Shown piece after piece: positions 1 to 12,519 of a stretch of 64,000 bases of DNA. Position 1 is the first letter of the stretch. Every line of letters starts with the position of its first letter. Origin of the DNA: Trichoderma breve (lineage: Eukaryota > Ascomycota > Sordariomycetes > Hypocreales > Hypocreaceae). Made by a program: the position numbers and the translations under genes. Under the pieces are notes generated by a model. The model did no database searches. It saw only the letters and a program-made list of their open reading frames with translations, and had not been told where the DNA came from. The stretch is from positions 3,224,001 to 3,288,000 of the forward strand of contig NC_079236.1 of the NCBI RefSeq assembly GCF_028502605.1, given 5' to 3'.

Positions 1-729
1 ATACAACCTCTTTCCCTTCCTGTATGCCGTTTTGCTCCTCTTTCAAGGCAATGGACATTCGAATACTTGCATGGCACGCCTCTCTCTTCTGCAAGATCAA
101 GACAAGTCATGAAAAGAAACGGACAATCACAATGAGATACGCATACCACCGACTCGCCAGTCAACGATACAGTTAGTCGTGTGCCTTCCTGTTGTTCGCT
201 CTTATGGACCGATCCTTGCTGGACAGTTTGGATCACAGACATACGACCTCGACCACCATGCCTCATCAACCTAGATTGTCCCTTATAGACTTTGGGGCCA
301 GGCAGCCACTGAGGCCGCCGTACTTCGAGTTACCCAATCCTTTGATCTCGCAACGCGCTTTTATATTCAGCCCAATGCATCCCGATAGTACACCCGCGAG
401 GACTTGCAAGTATCGCCCTCCACAACGGTGTCAACCGACCAGACAATTGAACCTCAATCCATTGCCGAAGCTGCACTGCCGCAGGAGAAACGTGGCTGTA
501 GGACACTTGTCCAAACACGATGACAGCTGGCGACCAACAGGCACGCTGAACGCCTAGTAAAACGCGAGCTTCAGAGGTTGAATAAATTTCGATCGCTCAT
601 TTTCTTTCTTCACCTTTTTTTCTTTCTCCAACACCACCACTGAAGTCCTCGCTCAAATCTTCACTGACGTTGCGACACACAAACACGACTACGAAAGAAT
701 AGTCTTTAACACTCTGATCCATCTTCACG
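1..729. other. Left-edge intergenic region / 5' UTR, no supported gene
   Basis: No convincing coding sequence was seen. A 100-aa reading frame opens at an ATG near 258, but its composition is irregular (rich in His, Pro, Arg) and it lacks splice context or recognisable motifs. The last 130 bases are C/T-rich and lead into the gene starting at 730, so they are probably its 5' UTR. Confidence 0.5.
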
Positions 730-1527
730 ATGCCGCTCAACGAACGTAAGTCTATTTCCCACGCAACAGTAGCTACCGCCGCACCATCGCAGTACGGCCA
801 GTCTGAGAGAATAGAAACGATTAACGAACATGTAGGAAACTCAGAGACAGACCAAAGCAACGGCGAGGACAGTCATGTAGAAATTTTCGACGCGACCGAC
901 CTGATCAACGAACATGTTGTGGTGAGAAATTACGCGGGCATGCTTGAACATTTCTTCTCAGGATTCGTAAGATTCAAGACGCCCACGCTACCTTCAGATA
1001 TGGAGCTTACGACTCGGATGACCATCACGAGGGCGCAAGCTATAGAGAAACTGGAGCCTTACCTCACTCGCGCACGTCAAGAGAAATTCCAAGCCAGCGT
1101 GACTGACGAACTCGCAAAGAGAATGAGCGAAGAAATCGTTCAAGTGATGGACGCAGATACGAAGACGTGGCTACGTACGTGGGCCATCTTTGTGGACAAG
1201 CCAGACATACTCAAATGGGTGGATGACGCAAAGGATGATATGGAAGCACTTGAATACACTGAGACTCGCACTCAACCTGGACGACCCATGTGGTCGAATG
1301 ATCCAGTAGACATCATCATTCAGGACTTGCTGGAATACGCAAGGGCTCCAGGCGTTCCATTTGCCGTTCGGTATGGTTTTCAAGCCGCAACATACGCCAT
1401 CAATCACTATGTGAAGGCGCTGAAGGAAAAGCACCGTACGCGGCCAAACGCTGAAGCAATGAACAAACTTGACGACGTGATGAATACCATCAAAGATGAG
1501 GGAAGCGAGACACAAGATTTTATCTAG
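730..1527 (+). CDS. Hypothetical protein, 265 aa
   Basis: An uninterrupted frame starts at an ATG preceded by a pyrimidine-rich leader and ends in TAG. I do not recognise the family. The first 60 residues are polar and look disordered. The remainder is predicted mostly helical, with charged amphipathic stretches (residues 90-150) and a more conserved-looking part with Trp and Pro around residues 155-245. No signal peptide, membrane segment or catalytic motif is visible, which suggests a cytosolic or nuclear soluble protein. Codon use is balanced and resembles the neighbouring core genes. It lies 530 bp upstream of SDA1 on the same strand. The start is the first ATG of the frame. A real gene is likely because of length and composition; function is unknown. 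Confidence 0.6.
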   Translation: MPLNERKSISHATVATAAPSQYGQSERIETINEHVGNSETDQSNGEDSHVEIFDATDLINEHVVVRNYAGMLEHFFSGFVRFKTPTLPSDMELTTRMTITRAQAIEKLEPYLTRARQEKFQASVTDELAKRMSEEIVQVMDADTKTWLRTWAIFVDKPDILKWVDDAKDDMEALEYTETRTQPGRPMWSNDPVDIIIQDLLEYARAPGVPFAVRYGFQAATYAINHYVKALKEKHRTRPNAEAMNKLDDVMNTIKDEGSETQDFI

Positions 1528-2055
1528 GGAGGCAAACGAACATGAAGAGGCGTTTCAAAAGGAAGAACTGGACTTGTTAACTAATTCGGACGATGGGGTT
1601 TCTGAAGAAAGGCACTCTCCATAGGGGAAATGGGAATAGCAAGTTGGGAAAAGTGCTTCATCAAGGTGTTATGGGATTATCAGCAGGGATCTGGTTTCGA
1701 TGAAAGGAATAAGAGCTTCGTCAAGGACATTGGCCCATAACAGCTTTCAAGCCACATAAAATCAGCAGCAAATGAAATTCATCATTCGGGCGGTATTGCA
1801 TTGAAAAAAAAAAGGACATCGACTTGGCATTAAAGAGAAATGTAATTCGCTTCAATTAAGGTGACACTTACTGCTGTGGCAATGTTGAGTACCTGATCCA
1901 GTAGTTTTCCGCCCCTGTACGCTAGGCGGGTGCTAAGCTTATCCTTATCTTATCGATGGCCGATAATCCAAAATTTCTTCGACAAGTTGGTCCCGCCAAG
2001 GCGAAAATCAATCCCATACAAAATCGCCTCCATTGCGTCCCAACCAGTCGCAAAA

Positions 2056-4403
2056 ATGGTGAAAAGAAAGGTCGCGGCGCTCGAGAAGATTGATGCGGAC
2101 TTGTATGTTTTGCTGAATCAATATGCGCCTCTGTCCCTCGTTGTGCTAACAATCTTTGCAGCGCGAGTCTTCAGTACAAAATCCGTCGGGATCCAAAGTA
2201 AGTTCTTCGTCGCCTTCTCGTCGCCTTAAAGGACCATCGCTTACGTTGTTCTAGATCCTACAAGGACGATTTCCTGAAACAATGGGAACAATATGAGGCC
2301 CAGCGCGAAATCTTCTTCATGTCGCCGACGACGGCCGTCGCCGACTCGGTGGAATCCTTCCACAACATGATCGACCTCATTGCGCACGTTGCCGACTGCT
2401 ACCCTGAGGAGACACGGACATTCCCGGACGATTTGAAGGCCATTGTCTCACAGAATCACGAAACCCTTCACCACGAGCTGAGAGACAAGGTCGTCGGCAG
2501 TCTGGTGCTGTTGAGACGCAAAGAAGTCATCGATTCCACCAGCCTTCTGACCACGCTGTTCCCGATTCTCGTTTCCTCGCGAAGCAAGTCCATGCGAGAG
2601 ATGCTCTTCCAGAAAATTCTTAGCGACATGCGTAACTCGAATTCCAAGTCCACAAATCACCCGCTGAACCGAACCATTCAGGCCGTGCTTTACAACCTCG
2701 TCACAGCAGATCGCTCTTCGCCAAGGGCCATCTGGGCTATTAAGCTGACGCGCGAGCTGTGGAAGCGACAGGTCTGGACAGATGCGAAACCGGTCGATGT
2801 CATGAAAGAGGCATGTTTGGCCGATAACGAGAAAGTTGTCATCGGATCTGTACGATTTTTCTTGGGAGGCGACAAGGAGCGTGAAGAGCTCGAGGACGAA
2901 AGCAGTGATGAGGAGATTGATCTGGCCAAGGTGAAGCACCAAATTACCATCAACAAGAAATCAAGAAAACAGAAGCAGGCGTACAAAAATGCGGTCGACA
3001 AAGTCAAGAGACAGGAGAAGAAAAAGTCAAAGCCTCACCCTCTCAACTTCTCGGCTCTGCACTTGCTTCATGATCCTCAGGACTTTGCTGAGCAACTATT
3101 CACAAAACACCTCCAGAGCACAAAGAACAAGCTCTCACTGGATACAAAGCTGCTTGTTCTGCAGTTGATCACCAGATTAGTCGGTCTACACAAGCTTACC
3201 ATTGTGCCGCTATACTCTTGGTTCATCAAATACCTTACACCCAAGCAACAATCCGTCACATCAATCCTCGCCTCTCTAGCACAAGGTGTGCACAACCTGG
3301 TCCCCCCTGATGCTCTTGAGCCCCTTATCCAAAAGATTGCGAACGAGTTCGTCTCTGAAGCGTCAGCCTCCGAAGTCGCTGCAGTAGGTCTGAATGCCAT
3401 TCGTGAGATATGCTCTCGACAGTCTCTAGCCATGACGGAGACACTGCTGCAAGATTTGGTCCAATACCGCAAGAGCAAAGACAAGGGCGTCATGATGGCT
3501 GCCAAGGGTCTTTTGTCACTATACCGAGAAGTCGGCGCAGACATGCTCAAGAAGAGAGACCGAGGCAAAGACGCTACCATGGGCATCAGCTCCGGCTTGA
3601 TGAAGCAGCGCAAGTTCGGAGAGGAGGAAGTCGGCGGTATCGAGGGTCTTGATCTCCTTGCCAAGTGGAAAGAGGAGCAGAGGAAGCGAAAGCGTGCTGA
3701 AAAGGGCCTGCCAGAGGATGGAAGCGACGTCTCCGGCGATGAGAAGGATAAGGATGAAGATGGCTTCAACTCTGACGAGTGGGAGGTTGGTTCAGAAGAT
3801 AGCAGCGACGAGGGCGAATGGATCAACGTGGAGCATTCTTCAGACGAAGACGAGCCAGCCCCCAAGAAGCGAAAGGGAGAAGAAGAAGACGAGGAAGAAG
3901 ACAATGAAGAAGACTCAGCCGCCGAGCTCGAACGCATGACCAAGCTCGCCACAACCACAATCCTCACCCCCGCCGACCTCGCCAAGCTCCAGGAACTCCG
4001 CGCCGCAGCCTCCGTCCAAAAAGCCATGGGCTCCAAATTCCGCAGCAAGCGCCAGCAGCAGAACCCCGATGGCCCCACCCACGCCGACGACGGCCTCACT
4101 GCCGAGAACATCGAGGCGCCCATCCGCCTCCGCAAGCTGACTAAGGAGGAAAAGGTCGCCCTCGCCAAGGAAGGTAAACCGGACCGCGAGGAGCACAAGA
4201 GCACGCAGGCCATCCGCAAGTCCAAGAAGGACGCCGCGGGAAAGAGCACGAGCAACAGGGAGAAGCAGCGTAAGAAGAACTTCTTGATGACGCTCGGCAA
4301 GGCCAAGAGCAAGCAGAAGAGGAGCTTGGTGGAGACGAGGAAGGTCTTGAAGGGGCACGTGGAGAGGAGTACGAGGGGAGGAAGGAGGAGGAACGGTACA
4401 TAG
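2056..4403 (+). CDS. SDA1: SDA1 family protein, 60S pre-ribosome maturation/export factor
   Basis: Three exons: 2056-2102, 2162-2197 and 2255-4403, giving about 743 aa (yeast Sda1 is of similar size). Introns are GTATGT...GCAG and GTAAGT...CTAG, and both junctions keep the frame. The N-terminus MVKRK and the following segment with YKIRRDP and YKDDFLKQW match the family's N-terminal signature, so the ATG at 2319 inside exon 3 is not the start. Residues 50-400 are helical-repeat-like. An acidic Asp/Glu-rich stretch with Lys/Arg patches follows (about 500-590), then a very basic C-terminus rich in KSKQKR-type clusters, typical of nucleolar proteins. In yeast Sda1 is essential for 60S assembly and export and was first linked to actin and G1 progression. 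Family assignment is secure; the splice model is my reading. Confidence 0.95.
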
Positions 4404-4749
4404 ATGTAATGCTGTTGGACTTTAGATCAAGATTAGGTATAGGGGATGAGGAGTTGTTCTTTTCAACTTGTTGTGAAACAAAGCGCATTGTTACATATAT
4501 AACTTTGGGATTAGACAAAGAAAGAGAAATAGAAAAGTTTGACGTGGACACAATAATCAAGCAGCACGGAGTGAGAGTCAAGTTGTGAAGTTATATATTT
4601 GCCATGAAATCATTATATGCATAACATGTGTCCCAACAGAAAAGCTGGTCACAAAGCAAGCGACGATACTGGTATCCAAGAAAACTCATCAATCCAATTT
4701 AATAAACCAAAACCACCTTGTCCCATGTCCCCCCGCTCTACAACCATAT

Positions 4750-6361
4750 TTACTGAACAGTAGTGACTACAGGCTTCTCATGGTCCATCTTCTCCGCAAT
4801 CTCCTCATCGTGCGTGTGGCCCTGGGTGCCGACGTCAGTCTCGCTAAAAGCATCGACAACATCCCGATACGCGGGCACAAAGTTGACGCAGAAGGCATAC
4901 GACCAGGCCACGACGAGGAAAGATAGGGGGACAACCATGCTGATGCCGCTGCCGTGACGCTCTGCAGCCACAAAGGTCAAGGGGGGTACACAGGCACCGC
5001 CAACAACACCGCCGACGATGAAGCCACTGCCACGCTTGGTGTGTCTGCCGAGACCGCGCATTCCCAGGGCAACGATGGTGGGGAAGCAGACAGACTCGAA
5101 GAAGAGGACAACATAGAGCATAGCGATACCGGTGTCGTTCTTCTGAGTAATGGCCGGGCAGATGAAGATGATGCACATGCTGATGAAGAAGAGGAAGATC
5201 CATCTTGGCTTTACAAATCGCATGACACCACTTCCCGTGAATCGACCAATGGCGAAAGCGGCCTGGGCACCGGCAAACAGCTTAGAGCCAAGACTGCTGG
5301 AAGTTCCTGGTCTGGTCGCCACGGCATAGTTGATGAAGGAACTGGCGATTGCAACCTGGGCACCGGTATAGCAGAACTGGGCAAGCGCGGCGTGGAAGAG
5401 TCTGTACTGCTTCCAGAGTGGCTGGTCATCTGAGCTGCCGTGGGCCTCTTGAGCCTGGAATGCCATGTCTAGATTGCATTGCGTTAGCAGGATGCAGTAG
5501 GGGGGGGGTTGTATTGCAGATAAAGACTCACCGGCATTCGTAATCTCAGGGATCTTAGCGAGGAAGAACAGAGTCGCCAAAAGGAGGACAAAGACAACAA
5601 TGGCCAGGTAAACCCATTGCACGTTCTGAAGCGCGCGCTCGTCGCTAAAGTTGAAGAAGACGTATGAACCAAGAACGGGGGCAATCACTGTGCCGATACC
5701 GTTGAAAGCCTGGGAGATGTTGATTCGGATCTCAGAGTACTTCGGTGGGCCGCAAACTGGGGTAGATCATGTCAGTGGGGATGGATGGAGAGGGGCAGGT
5801 TAACCATAATTGAGTTAGACGACATCGCGTCACATACCTGTGATGAAAGGATTGGCGGCAGTCTCCAGAGAGCCAAGACCATTGCCGATGATGAAGATGG
5901 AAGCGCAGAAGCCTCCAAACGACTTGGCCTTGATGCAGGGGATGGCGATGGCAGCGCCTACGGCGTACAAGAAAAGACCCCAGATGAAGACGGCTCTGTA
6001 TCCATAGTGACGGAGAATCCAGGCTGCGTGTCCGAGAGAGGCCAATGGATATGCGCTGGACAATCTCAATGTTAGCTTATCTGCTTGGCAAAGCGCGACA
6101 GATTGCGCAGTGAGATGACAAAACTTACCCAAAGTAAGCGGCCTGTAGACCAGAGGAACGCGCCTGGTCGATATGGAGCGTGTTCTGGAAATGCTTGTTG
6201 AGCGTGTCGAGCAGGCCGTAACTGAATCCCCAGAGGAAAAACAGGACGGTGACGAGGGCGATTGGGAAGATGGACTCCCTCAATGTGAGCTCGGCAGCTT
6301 TTGTTCGGCCCTTGTCGTTGGCCTTGAGCGACCTGGCCTTGAAGAAGGATGCGATGCCCAT
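4750..6361 (-). CDS. MFS sugar transporter of the FucP (fucose permease) type
   Basis: Four exons on the minus strand: 6361-6129, 6055-5838, 5756-5532 and 5468-4750, together 464 aa. All introns (62-81 nt) have GT-AG ends and the phases fit. The N-terminal part contains FFLWGFSYGLLDTLNKHFQ, the hallmark first helix of the FHS/FucP subfamily, followed by GxGLGSLETAANPFIT around helix 4. About 12 hydrophobic helices are seen, with a cytoplasmic loop at the middle and a polar C-terminal tail. Characterised members are H+ symporters for L-fucose, glucose/galactose or, in fungi, N-acetylglucosamine; the substrate here cannot be read from sequence. No sugar-catabolic genes sit beside it. A run of nine G lies in intron 3. 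Confidence 0.88.
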
Positions 6362-9300
6362 GGTGGTTGATTCCTATCTGGAGGACCCTACCAAAGGGAG
6401 AGAGACGGAAGTGAAGAGAGAGAAGAAAAAAAGAGGTGAAGTTGCCTGGGATGCTCTCAATCAAGGCTGCGATTTTCGCGCTGGGAATGCGACCCTTATC
6501 ACTCAATTCGGTCGAGCAGCCCCTCACATCACCAACCAGGGTTTACTTTGACTCGTAAAGAGGAATTTCTTGTATGGCCTGCATCGTATTGTAGCGTTTG
6601 CTTTCCCTGGCAAAATGTGGACATGATCATCCGGCCCATTACCGGCCTCATACTCCAGGTTGGTACTAGCCCAGCCGCCCTAAAAAAATCCCGTCGGCAA
6701 AATCGCTCCTCCAAATGGCACATAGGGTTGTCTGTGGCCGCGTCCTTTTAAGTGTGGCGTCCAGTGAGGCATCTCGTTCACATGGCAGAGAAATTACCCG
6801 CAGGTCATAGAACAGAGGAAGAACGTGGCTCTCTTGCTGTGGCGCCGCCCGGCTGTTAGGCGGCCCCGAGGGAGAATTCTCCGCGATGATAGCGGTCGAA
6901 TCGTGTCCGAGCCCATTGCTAGCAGGCTTGATAGTCACCTAAACCTATACACGCAAATAAAACACCCGTCAGCCCGCCTTTAGCAACTCTGGAGAAAAGA
7001 CGGGGCTCGTGGTGGAGATGTCTGGGCTTGCTGGGGTAGAAGGAGGCGGGGAAACAAGCAGGACTGGCCATTGGTCTGAAGCGAGTCCTGGCATCCTTGA
7101 GATGCTGGGTCTCGAGCCAATGCTGGCCCGAAATCCTGGAAGTCTGGCCGGCGGGTTGGCTGCAGAGAGCACGAGGAGGATGGGCCGATGACGGTTGTGT
7201 TTAGTGACCGTGGCTGTTGGCCGACGGCGTGCCTTGTCCCCAAGAAGCGAAACCACCCCGGATATCACAAATCTCGTCACCGTGACACGACCCTCCAAGC
7301 TGAACCTGCGCTGTCTCGGCTGTAATACTCGCAGATTCTGTGCGGGGGCACACGTATGTATTGCAGCGTCACGATCTGCTGGCGCTAGAAGCCGTAGAAT
7401 TTTCCACCAAGCTGGACAATAAGGAACAGTTTCCCCTCAAAGTTCGTGGGGAAATCAGAGGCTGCTCCAAATGGTCTGCCGTACCATCCAACCATCTACC
7501 TGCATTGCCACTCACACTTGATAACTTGTGGCGTCCGGTAGCCGCGTTTGGCCCCCCCTGCGCTTACATCTTTTCCCCGATGTCCTCGCGGGGGTTGTGG
7601 ATTGGCTAAGAAGCATGTGCCGGTTAAGCATAGCGGCGTGCGGAGGTGTTAGCGAAATGGCAAGTCTCGCAGCTGTTTGTTCCAAAGCGTTGGGCGAACA
7701 TGCCTGTCGGGAGATATGCAAGTGGTATTAACAGGCAGAAGATAAAGAGGCGTGATGGAATAATATCGTGCCAGTCAGTGCCTGAGGCTGCAACAGCAGT
7801 ACACCCTCCAATCCTCATCACGTGAAACCTCAACTGGCCTTGTCTTTTCTCCTCCCTCAGTACCTCTCATAAGTACCTCATTAATACCTAACCCATGTAC
7901 GAGCAGCTGTAATCATTAGAACAGTACGCCGTCTTTGTCTAATTTTGTTCCCTTGACGGAATATCTGTTGGGCCTTCGTCAGAGGCTTTTCGGATATTTA
8001 ATCTGTGGCCGACTCGACGTCTCTGCTCCGTCCACCTATGAAAGCTCCCGTCGGAAAGGAGCCGACGGCTCCAAGTACTCTCTCTTCCCCAGATCTCCAA
8101 CTCCAACTCCAGCTCTAGCTCCAGCTCCAGCTCCAGCTTTTTCAGCCCCAGAAGCAGGTCACGGTTCCGGGGCCCCGGACTACTGGCTAAATTGGTGAAG
8201 CCCTGTCTTAAGCTGCCGCGAGGCGTGGCGTTTTAGGATATCAAGAACCGAGATGCTAATGGACCGTCTTGGCTCTTCAACGTGATCGACACGCGGCGAC
8301 CGACCATTGACGATTGACTAGATCACATGTTCGGAGGGACTACGCCGGCCTCTATCCCAATCAAGCCAAACAGGAGAAGCTTCGCTCGGCTTGCCCACAT
8401 ATTGAGATCGACTATCGCATCGTTCTCCTGCATTCCGCTTTCCAGGGATGGGTTACTCTGCTTATAGCTGAACAGCGCAAGGATGAGGCGCAAACGCTAG
8501 ATATCTTGAGATCGGATGATTTGATCGCGTGGTGCATCTGGCTGCCTTTTCACATTCTCCCGTCGGCTATCTTGGGTCGAGACTCTGCGCTTGGCGTTAT
8601 TGCTGTTGCCTGTTAGTCATCGGGTCGAATTTCTTCTGCCATATGTTGTGAATCGTATCCCGACGCTCTAATTCCATCCATATCGTTTTATTGAATGCCA
8701 AATGCTAAAAATTGATGCCAATCTCCTAAATTTCATTTCGCTTCGCCGGGCTCCGGACGAGAAAGGTTTGTGACAGAATGTCATTGGACTGACTAACACG
8801 CGAATTATCTCGTCGGTTAATTATAACGTTCGTTGAATCAATCCAACGATGCTTCATATCTTTAAGCCTTGATTATTCTAACATACTCCGCAACTCCCTT
8901 GTTAGCCTGCCAGAAACTTCTCTGGTGGACTGAGCTGATCATGAAGTGGAATTAAGCGTCGTCGAATAACTCTGGTTCGATCTCTAGACTCTTCGGATAT
9001 ATATTGATACAAAACACGGCTTTATAAATTAACTGGAAGCTAAGCTATTGAAGTTTGTCTTACCGAGAACGATATCTTTCGCAGAAGTTTGTGGGCTTCT
9101 CTCGATGTGAGTGGATTCCGGCGAGAAATAACTACATCTCAAGCAGACCAGCTTGGCCAGTTGATTGACTACTGTTGTGTCCTTTACACTTTCACCGGCG
9201 CTTGCGAGCTGATAAAATATGGATCGATAACACATGGATCATGGCGACGACAATCTTCTCGGATATTTGCCTAGCATTCAGCCAAGGCTTGCCGCTCTTT

Positions 9301-9867
9301 ACTTTTTCTACGACACAGCCGTGAAACGAGAAAGACCGGCACAACTAGAGAGGTTATCGATTAACTTCTAACTGCAGTGAGATGATCTTCTTCCTGCGTC
9401 TCCCGCGACTAAAATAAGAATTGCACTCTCATCGTGAAGCCAGTCCCCGTCGTCGATAGGGCATAATCCGACCTGGCGTGGTTATTCCCTTTCACATCTC
9501 CCACAAAAGTTGAAGCTGAAGTGTTTGACACTCTGAGATTCTACTATCGACAGCCTTGGGCGATACTTTATAAAGAAGCCCAAAACTCGAAGCTTTGTCT
9601 CATCAGTTTCATGGTTAAGCCACGATCACGCAAATCCAAACTTCGCTCAGCGACACGATGGCCCCCAGCAGCAGAAGGCGAACGAACAACTACGAGATAT
9701 CATATTTTGAGATTTGACAAATGTGTATTCAAAGTATCCGGCGCTATATAAAGAGCTGGCAGTAAAATTAGGAAGCGTCTAGCTACCTGTACGTGATCTA
9801 TGTCTACAACGCCCCGCCGACCACAGTGTCAACGAGATGCAGCAAAATCCAATGCCCTCTACCTGGT
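6362..9867. other. Intergenic region, no gene recognised
   Basis: About 3.5 kb with many stop codons in all frames. The part next to the transporter (6362-7000) is probably its promoter. A short CTCCAG-type hexamer microsatellite lies at 8093-8139. Several short frames occur, but they lack ATG starts, splice context or protein-like composition. From about 8600 the DNA becomes A+T-rich. Confidence 0.5.
8093..8139. repeat. CTCCAG-type hexanucleotide microsatellite
   Basis: About seven imperfect units of CTCCAA/CTCCAG/CTCTAG run in tandem. It would encode Pro/Ala/Thr-rich repeats in one frame, but no supported gene contains it. Confidence 0.8.
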
Positions 9868-10045
9868 TTCTCAGCAACTATCGCTATTTTTACTGGTATC
9901 TGCTACTATCATCATTTCGGTCTAGGACCTGGTACTATCGCTGCCTTCCTCTAGTATCTGCTACTATCGCTATCTTCCTCTAGTATCTGCTGCTATCGCC
10001 ATCTTCTTCTAGAGTCTACTACTATCGCCATCTTCCCCTAGTATC
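9868..10045. repeat. 29-bp minisatellite cluster a (forward)
   Basis: Degenerate tandem units of 29 bp with the core CTAGTATCTGCTACTATCGC followed by a T/C-rich spacer. Units are clearest at 9922-9950, 9951-9979, 9980-10008 and 10009-10037. The same unit recurs in at least six other clusters of this window, in both orientations. Confidence 0.85.
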
Positions 10046-10239
10046 TGTTGATGTATCTTTTCTTACAAGAGATCAAGAAACTTAGGTTGAAGGTCAGTAG
10101 AGCAGCCCGGCCTCATAACCTGTTGATCAATAAATGGAAAAATTGTTGATTGAACTACCGGGGTTGACTATCTAACTCTACGGATGCAGATATACGACCG
10201 CGCTTTCGTAGTGTTGACGCAGCAACAACGTCGATACCA

Positions 10240-10320
10240 GTTTCCCAGCAACCGTATCTACCTATTATTATCACCATCTTCCCATACCTAGTAGTATCTA
10301 CTACCATTGTGTACCTCAGT
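10240..10320. repeat. 29-bp minisatellite cluster b (degenerate)
   Basis: Two or three strongly diverged units with the words GTATCTACC, CCATCTTCC and TAGTATCTACTACCAT. It lies just before a poly(A) tract of about 18 bases at 10340. Confidence 0.5.
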
Positions 10321-10512
10321 AGATGAATAAGAGATTGTAAAAAAAAAAAAAAAAAATTACGTCCTCATGCATTATATCCTGCGTAAATAGGGATATAAAA
10401 GATGACAGTTAATAAGTCTAAAATATCACACCTTCAAGACTTTATCTGTCTAGATGTAGGGTAGAGATCTACTCCGTGGATGTTACGAAAGTCGTAAGAT
10501 ACAATTTGATGA

Positions 10513-10616
10513 GATAGCCTGTATAGTCCTTGGGTGCAGAATATCAAGCGATAATATGTGCTTTGTTTCCGATATTTTGGTTAGTTATTTCAGTCTTAGA
10601 GCTGCCATATAGCGCG
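10513..10616 (+). repeat. Dispersed A+T-rich repeat, copy 1
   Basis: This stretch contains CCTTGGGTGCAGAATAT and, about 60 bp later, AGAGCTGCCATATAG. The same order of diverged words occurs at 19679-19766 in the same orientation, so both are probably remnants of one dispersed element. The identity of the element is unknown. Confidence 0.6.
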
Positions 10617-11346
10617 TTTAGCACGACTGCATCTTTTGCAACGGTGTCAATCTCGCAAGCGTAACCTACGAGGTCTCCCATATCAAGCCTTAGACGGGAA
10701 ATTGGGCTTTAAGATTCGTCTTCTAGGATGAGCGAATCGTCGTCGTCGACAATATGCACCCGGCGGGCCAGGTGCACTGGCTCATCATGCCGAAGCAGCA
10801 CGTCGCCCCGAGACATTGAGAATATCAACTCTACGGATCTTAATCTCTCAGAGGCTCGCCTTCACGAACGTGAAAACACCATCTTGAAGCCTTTGGACTA
10901 GCTAATACTTTTCTTCTTCTTTTCTCTCATCAAATAGCGCATTCCATGAATGATTCAAAAGCACCATCTTCGCGTCATTATATACCCGTGACGACTGCTT
11001 TCTTTTTTAAAGTATCCCTCCTGGCTGCCTCTGATATAGAAGATGGATGATGTGGTGCTTAAATAGGTAGAAAGGTTATCGCTTAAGGCAAGCTCACGGC
11101 GGGCTGCATACTTATATCTAATTAATATCCAATGGTCATTTGAGGTTTAGAATTGAGAGGCAGGCGTATATATATATATATATTCCATCGTAGAGAGACA
11201 GTCTAAGCTACAGGAAATTAGGTGTTATTTGCCTTTTGGGCTTGTATTGTACCAATTTTGCTCCAGCGTCAGTCCCGACGCCGAGTTTGGTCCCATGTCC
11301 AAAGAGTGTCTAACAGAACCGCATGTGGCTATTCTATCATATTCCA
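10617..11346. other. A+T-rich spacer, no gene recognised
   Basis: No coding signal was seen. It holds a (TA)n run at 11167-11182. The part next to 11347 is probably the 3' UTR of the minus-strand gene that follows. Confidence 0.4.
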
Positions 11347-12519
11347 TCAATGAGTATGCATTTGAACCGACTCATTTGCAAAAGCCTGCGGGAACTCGTC
11401 ATGCGATTCTCTCCTTCTCTTAAGCGCGTAGCGAACATTAAACACTGCAAGTAGCAGCACCATGATAGCTCCTATAATCAACGTGGCCACCGGACCCAAG
11501 ATGGAGAAGAGGGTGAACGCATACGATACACGGCTAAAGACTGTGTTGCCGTTTAACTCGCTTGTGGCCAGTCCCAGCTGCATAGCCGTCAACACGACGG
11601 TTATGTAGATGAAGGCTGTTAAAACCCAGGCGAAGTTCCGCTCTAGGTAAGTCGAGTACTGGTGATAGCCATAGTCGTACCCTCTTATAAGTGTGATAAT
11701 ATTAAACGTTCTCGTGCAAAATCTGCATATTAAATTTAACCTTGTTAAGCGTAGTTCGCCATAGATATATCTTGGGTTAATATCGCCTATATTCTCTGGG
11801 TTAGTACTCGAAACCACGGCAGCAGAAAATAGCGCCCACTGCTCCCATTTAATCGCATCTGATATCAGTCCTTGCTCATGAGCAATTTTGAAATCACTTT
11901 TACTACATATTAACCAGATGTAGGAATAAAGAAACCCTTTTGCATTCTCAAAAAGAACACGGTTTGGACAGAATGTTTTAATCCAGAACGAGTGGCTTAG
12001 TAGATAATCGGGCAGCGGTTTCAGATATAGAACGTTGTTAAGCCACACAAGATGGAGATCTGCTCTCTCTGTGACGTGAATTTGTCGCCCGACCCTAACT
12101 TGGTTGTGCAGTGACCGAGAAATCTGAGGCAGTCCAGCTAACCAGAGATGTTTGTGGATTTTATTTAGTCGGGTGACATCGAGATCGCTTGTCAGATACT
12201 TTTCGAGTGAGCTTGCATTAGACTGCTCGATTCTGAGTATTCCTTTCCCAGACTGGTAAGTACCAGGAAGCACTGGTCCATTTGGAAAGATATCTTCATT
12301 CGGGCTGAACGGGGCATCTAGATCTAAAGCCTCTGGTTAGCTAGGAATGGAGATACGATGAAAAGTGTTGATGAATAGCAATCAAATCTCCTATTAGCTA
12401 CAAATCGACAAAAAGAAACAATACTACATACCACGAGGAACTTTAGACCTCAGGCCAGTGCTAACAGATCTATCTGTTGCTTCTATAGTGTGGGCTGATT
12501 CGAGCCATCTTGCTATCAT
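11347..12519 (-). CDS. Fungal membrane protein of unknown function (DUF6601-like)
   Basis: Two exons are inferred on the minus strand: 12519-12432 and 12332-11347, giving 357 aa. The intron has a GTATGT donor, a CTAAC branch site and a CAG acceptor, and the joined frame is continuous. The 5' exon removes an in-frame stop just upstream of exon 2. The C-terminal third has two strong hydrophobic helices (one within VLTAFIYITVVLTAMQLG, the other within FSILGPVATLIIGAIMV), then a basic RRR tail. The middle part with HLVWLNNVLYLKPLP, YIYGELRLTRLN and NFAWVLTAFIYITVVLTAMQ resembles a widespread fungal family that I believe is DUF6601; that name is from memory. The start ATG is the least certain element. 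The gene stands alone in A+T-rich DNA. Confidence 0.65.

Noticed and set aside
192..557. 121-codon frame at the left edge
   Set aside because: It opens at TTG, has irregular composition and no supporting context.
3077..4312. A 411-codon open frame antisense to SDA1
   Set aside because: Ser/Arg-rich text produced by reading the opposite strand of an acidic/basic low-complexity coding region; no family-like motif or splice signals.
2319..4403. ATG at 2319 as the start of SDA1
   Set aside because: Two short upstream exons restore the conserved SDA1 N-terminus with correct splice phases, so this ATG is internal.
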